The position numbers and the translations under genes were made by a program. A stretch of DNA of 64,000 nucleotides from an uncultured Stenotrophomonas sp. GTDB taxonomy: Bacteria > Pseudomonadota > Gammaproteobacteria > Xanthomonadales > Xanthomonadaceae. The stretch spans positions 246,577 through 310,576 of the forward strand of contig CAJYNG010000011.1 of assembly GCA_913775725.1 (NCBI GenBank), read 5' to 3'. The notes beneath the pieces are model-generated. The model worked only from the letters and a program-made list of their open reading frames with translations. It did no database searches and was not told where the DNA came from. Below are positions 63,471 to 64,000 of the stretch, piece by piece. Within the stretch, counting starts at the first letter, position 1; each line of letters starts with the position of its first letter.

Positions 63471-64000
63471 ATGCAATGGATCCACATGCAGACCCGACAC
63501 CTCACGATCGCCGTGGCGATCGCGCTTTCCGCCGCCAGCGCGCATGCCGCTGAAACCACCGATGCCACCGAAGACGCCGCGCTGAGCGCACAGACGCTCG
63601 ACACCGTGTCCGTCATCGGCCAGGGCGAAACCCGCCAGGTGCAGCGCATCACCGCCGTGGACAAGCAGGTGCTGCCGCCGGGCACCAGCGGCCAGAAGAT
63701 CCTCGACCGCCTGCCGGGCGTGTCGGTGCAGTCCAACGATGCCTTCGGTGCGAACGAAGAATCGCAGACCATCAGCCTGCGCGGCTTCGACAAAAGCCGC
63801 CTCGGCTACACGCTCGATGGCATCCCGCTGGGCGACAACAGCTACGGCAACTACAACGGCCTGAGCATTGCCCGCGCACTGATCGCCGAGAACCTCGCCG
63901 GTGCTGAACTGTCGCAGGGCATCGGCTCGCTGGGCGTCGCCTCCACCAGTAACCTCGGCGGCACCATCCAGTATTTCTCGATGGACCCGTCCACCGAATT
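63471..64000 (+). CDS. TonB-dependent outer-membrane receptor, 5' part
   Basis: The frame is open from ATG 63471 (or 63486) to the window edge, giving at least 176 residues. A signal peptide (RHLTIAVAIALSAASAHAAE) is followed by a TonB-box-like TLDTVSVIGQGE. The plug domain comes next: GTSGQKILDRLPGVSVQSND, SLRGFDKSRLGYTLDGIPLG, GAELSQGIGSLGVASTSNLG. It imports a siderophore, vitamin B12 or another nutrient. The barrel lies outside the window, so the substrate cannot be judged. It is separated from the AAA gene by about 700 bp of repeats. Confidence 0.9.
   Translation, partial: MQWIHMQTRHLTIAVAIALSAASAHAAETTDATEDAALSAQTLDTVSVIGQGETRQVQRITAVDKQVLPPGTSGQKILDRLPGVSVQSNDAFGANEESQTISLRGFDKSRLGYTLDGIPLGDNSYGNYNGLSIARALIAENLAGAELSQGIGSLGVASTSNLGGTIQYFSMDPSTE

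Overview
The window looks like a chromosomal segment of a Stenotrophomonas (Xanthomonadaceae, gammaproteobacteria). The grounds are high GC with long spurious antisense reading frames, several GTAG-type palindromes between genes (GTAGAGCCGAGC... paired with ...GCTCGGCTCTAC, the SMAG/REP style of S. maltophilia), and core gene blocks typical of that family: rhodanese-secB-gpsA, hemDXY, ntrBC, glnA, glnK-amtB, uppP. No rRNA, tRNA or CRISPR array was seen.

Layout. 1-4.2 kb is an accessory stretch with a HExxH protein, a cytosolic Ser/Thr protein kinase and sparse remnants. 4.2-6.7 kb holds envelope genes: a serine beta-lactamase-like hydrolase behind four near-palindromic 11-bp repeats, a small coiled-coil lipoprotein and an L,D-transpeptidase. 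6.7-9.4 kb is an arsenic island (arsH divergent from arsR-arsC-acr3). 9.4-11.6 kb holds a small protein behind a structured leader, an Ivy-type lysozyme inhibitor and an NTF2-like protein. 11.7-24.4 kb is core: gpsA, secB, rhodanese, thioesterase, hemD-hemX-hemY, a thiolase, two tandem Cu/Zn superoxide dismutase lipoproteins and ntrB-ntrC.

25.4-32.8 kb is the most interesting part: a candidate undescribed RiPP (ribosomally made, post-translationally modified peptide) locus. Three paralogous precursors have Sec-like leaders, a His-rich block and a conserved RF(N/D)V tail. Downstream are a HExxH-type protein resembling peptide beta-hydroxylases, an unrecognised protein, a class I methyltransferase and two FtsX/MacB-like permeases, all overlapping or nearly so. 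A divergent XRE regulator lies beside them. A 17-bp palindrome (GCTGTGY-N3-GCACAGC) occurs three times, each at the same distance from a TTGC box, and probably ties the locus together.

33-42.2 kb is mosaic: an MltR-like protein, a broken UvrD helicase plus the tail of an OLD-type nuclease (a Gabija-like remnant), a Tn7-like core (TnsC and a TnsA-TnsB fusion), a HTH protein, an unknown protein, a histidine phosphatase and a headless HigA. 42.2-62.8 kb returns to core genes: EF-hand-like small protein, mltA, cytochrome b561, an AmiD-like amidase, amtB, glnK, glnA (with a clear sigma-54 promoter and three NtrC boxes), uppP, two META-domain proteins, a flavin reductase, a TPR-sulfotransferase, lipid-related enzymes, SixA, a ParA-like ATPase and a Ycf46-like AAA ATPase. 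The window ends inside a TonB-dependent receptor.

Working together: NtrB-NtrC, GlnK-AmtB and GlnA form the nitrogen circuit, with an NtrC box also at ntrB. Several start codons (arsR, arsH, ntrB, mltA, hemD) lie only 6-7 nt after a -10-like hexamer, which suggests leaderless transcripts.
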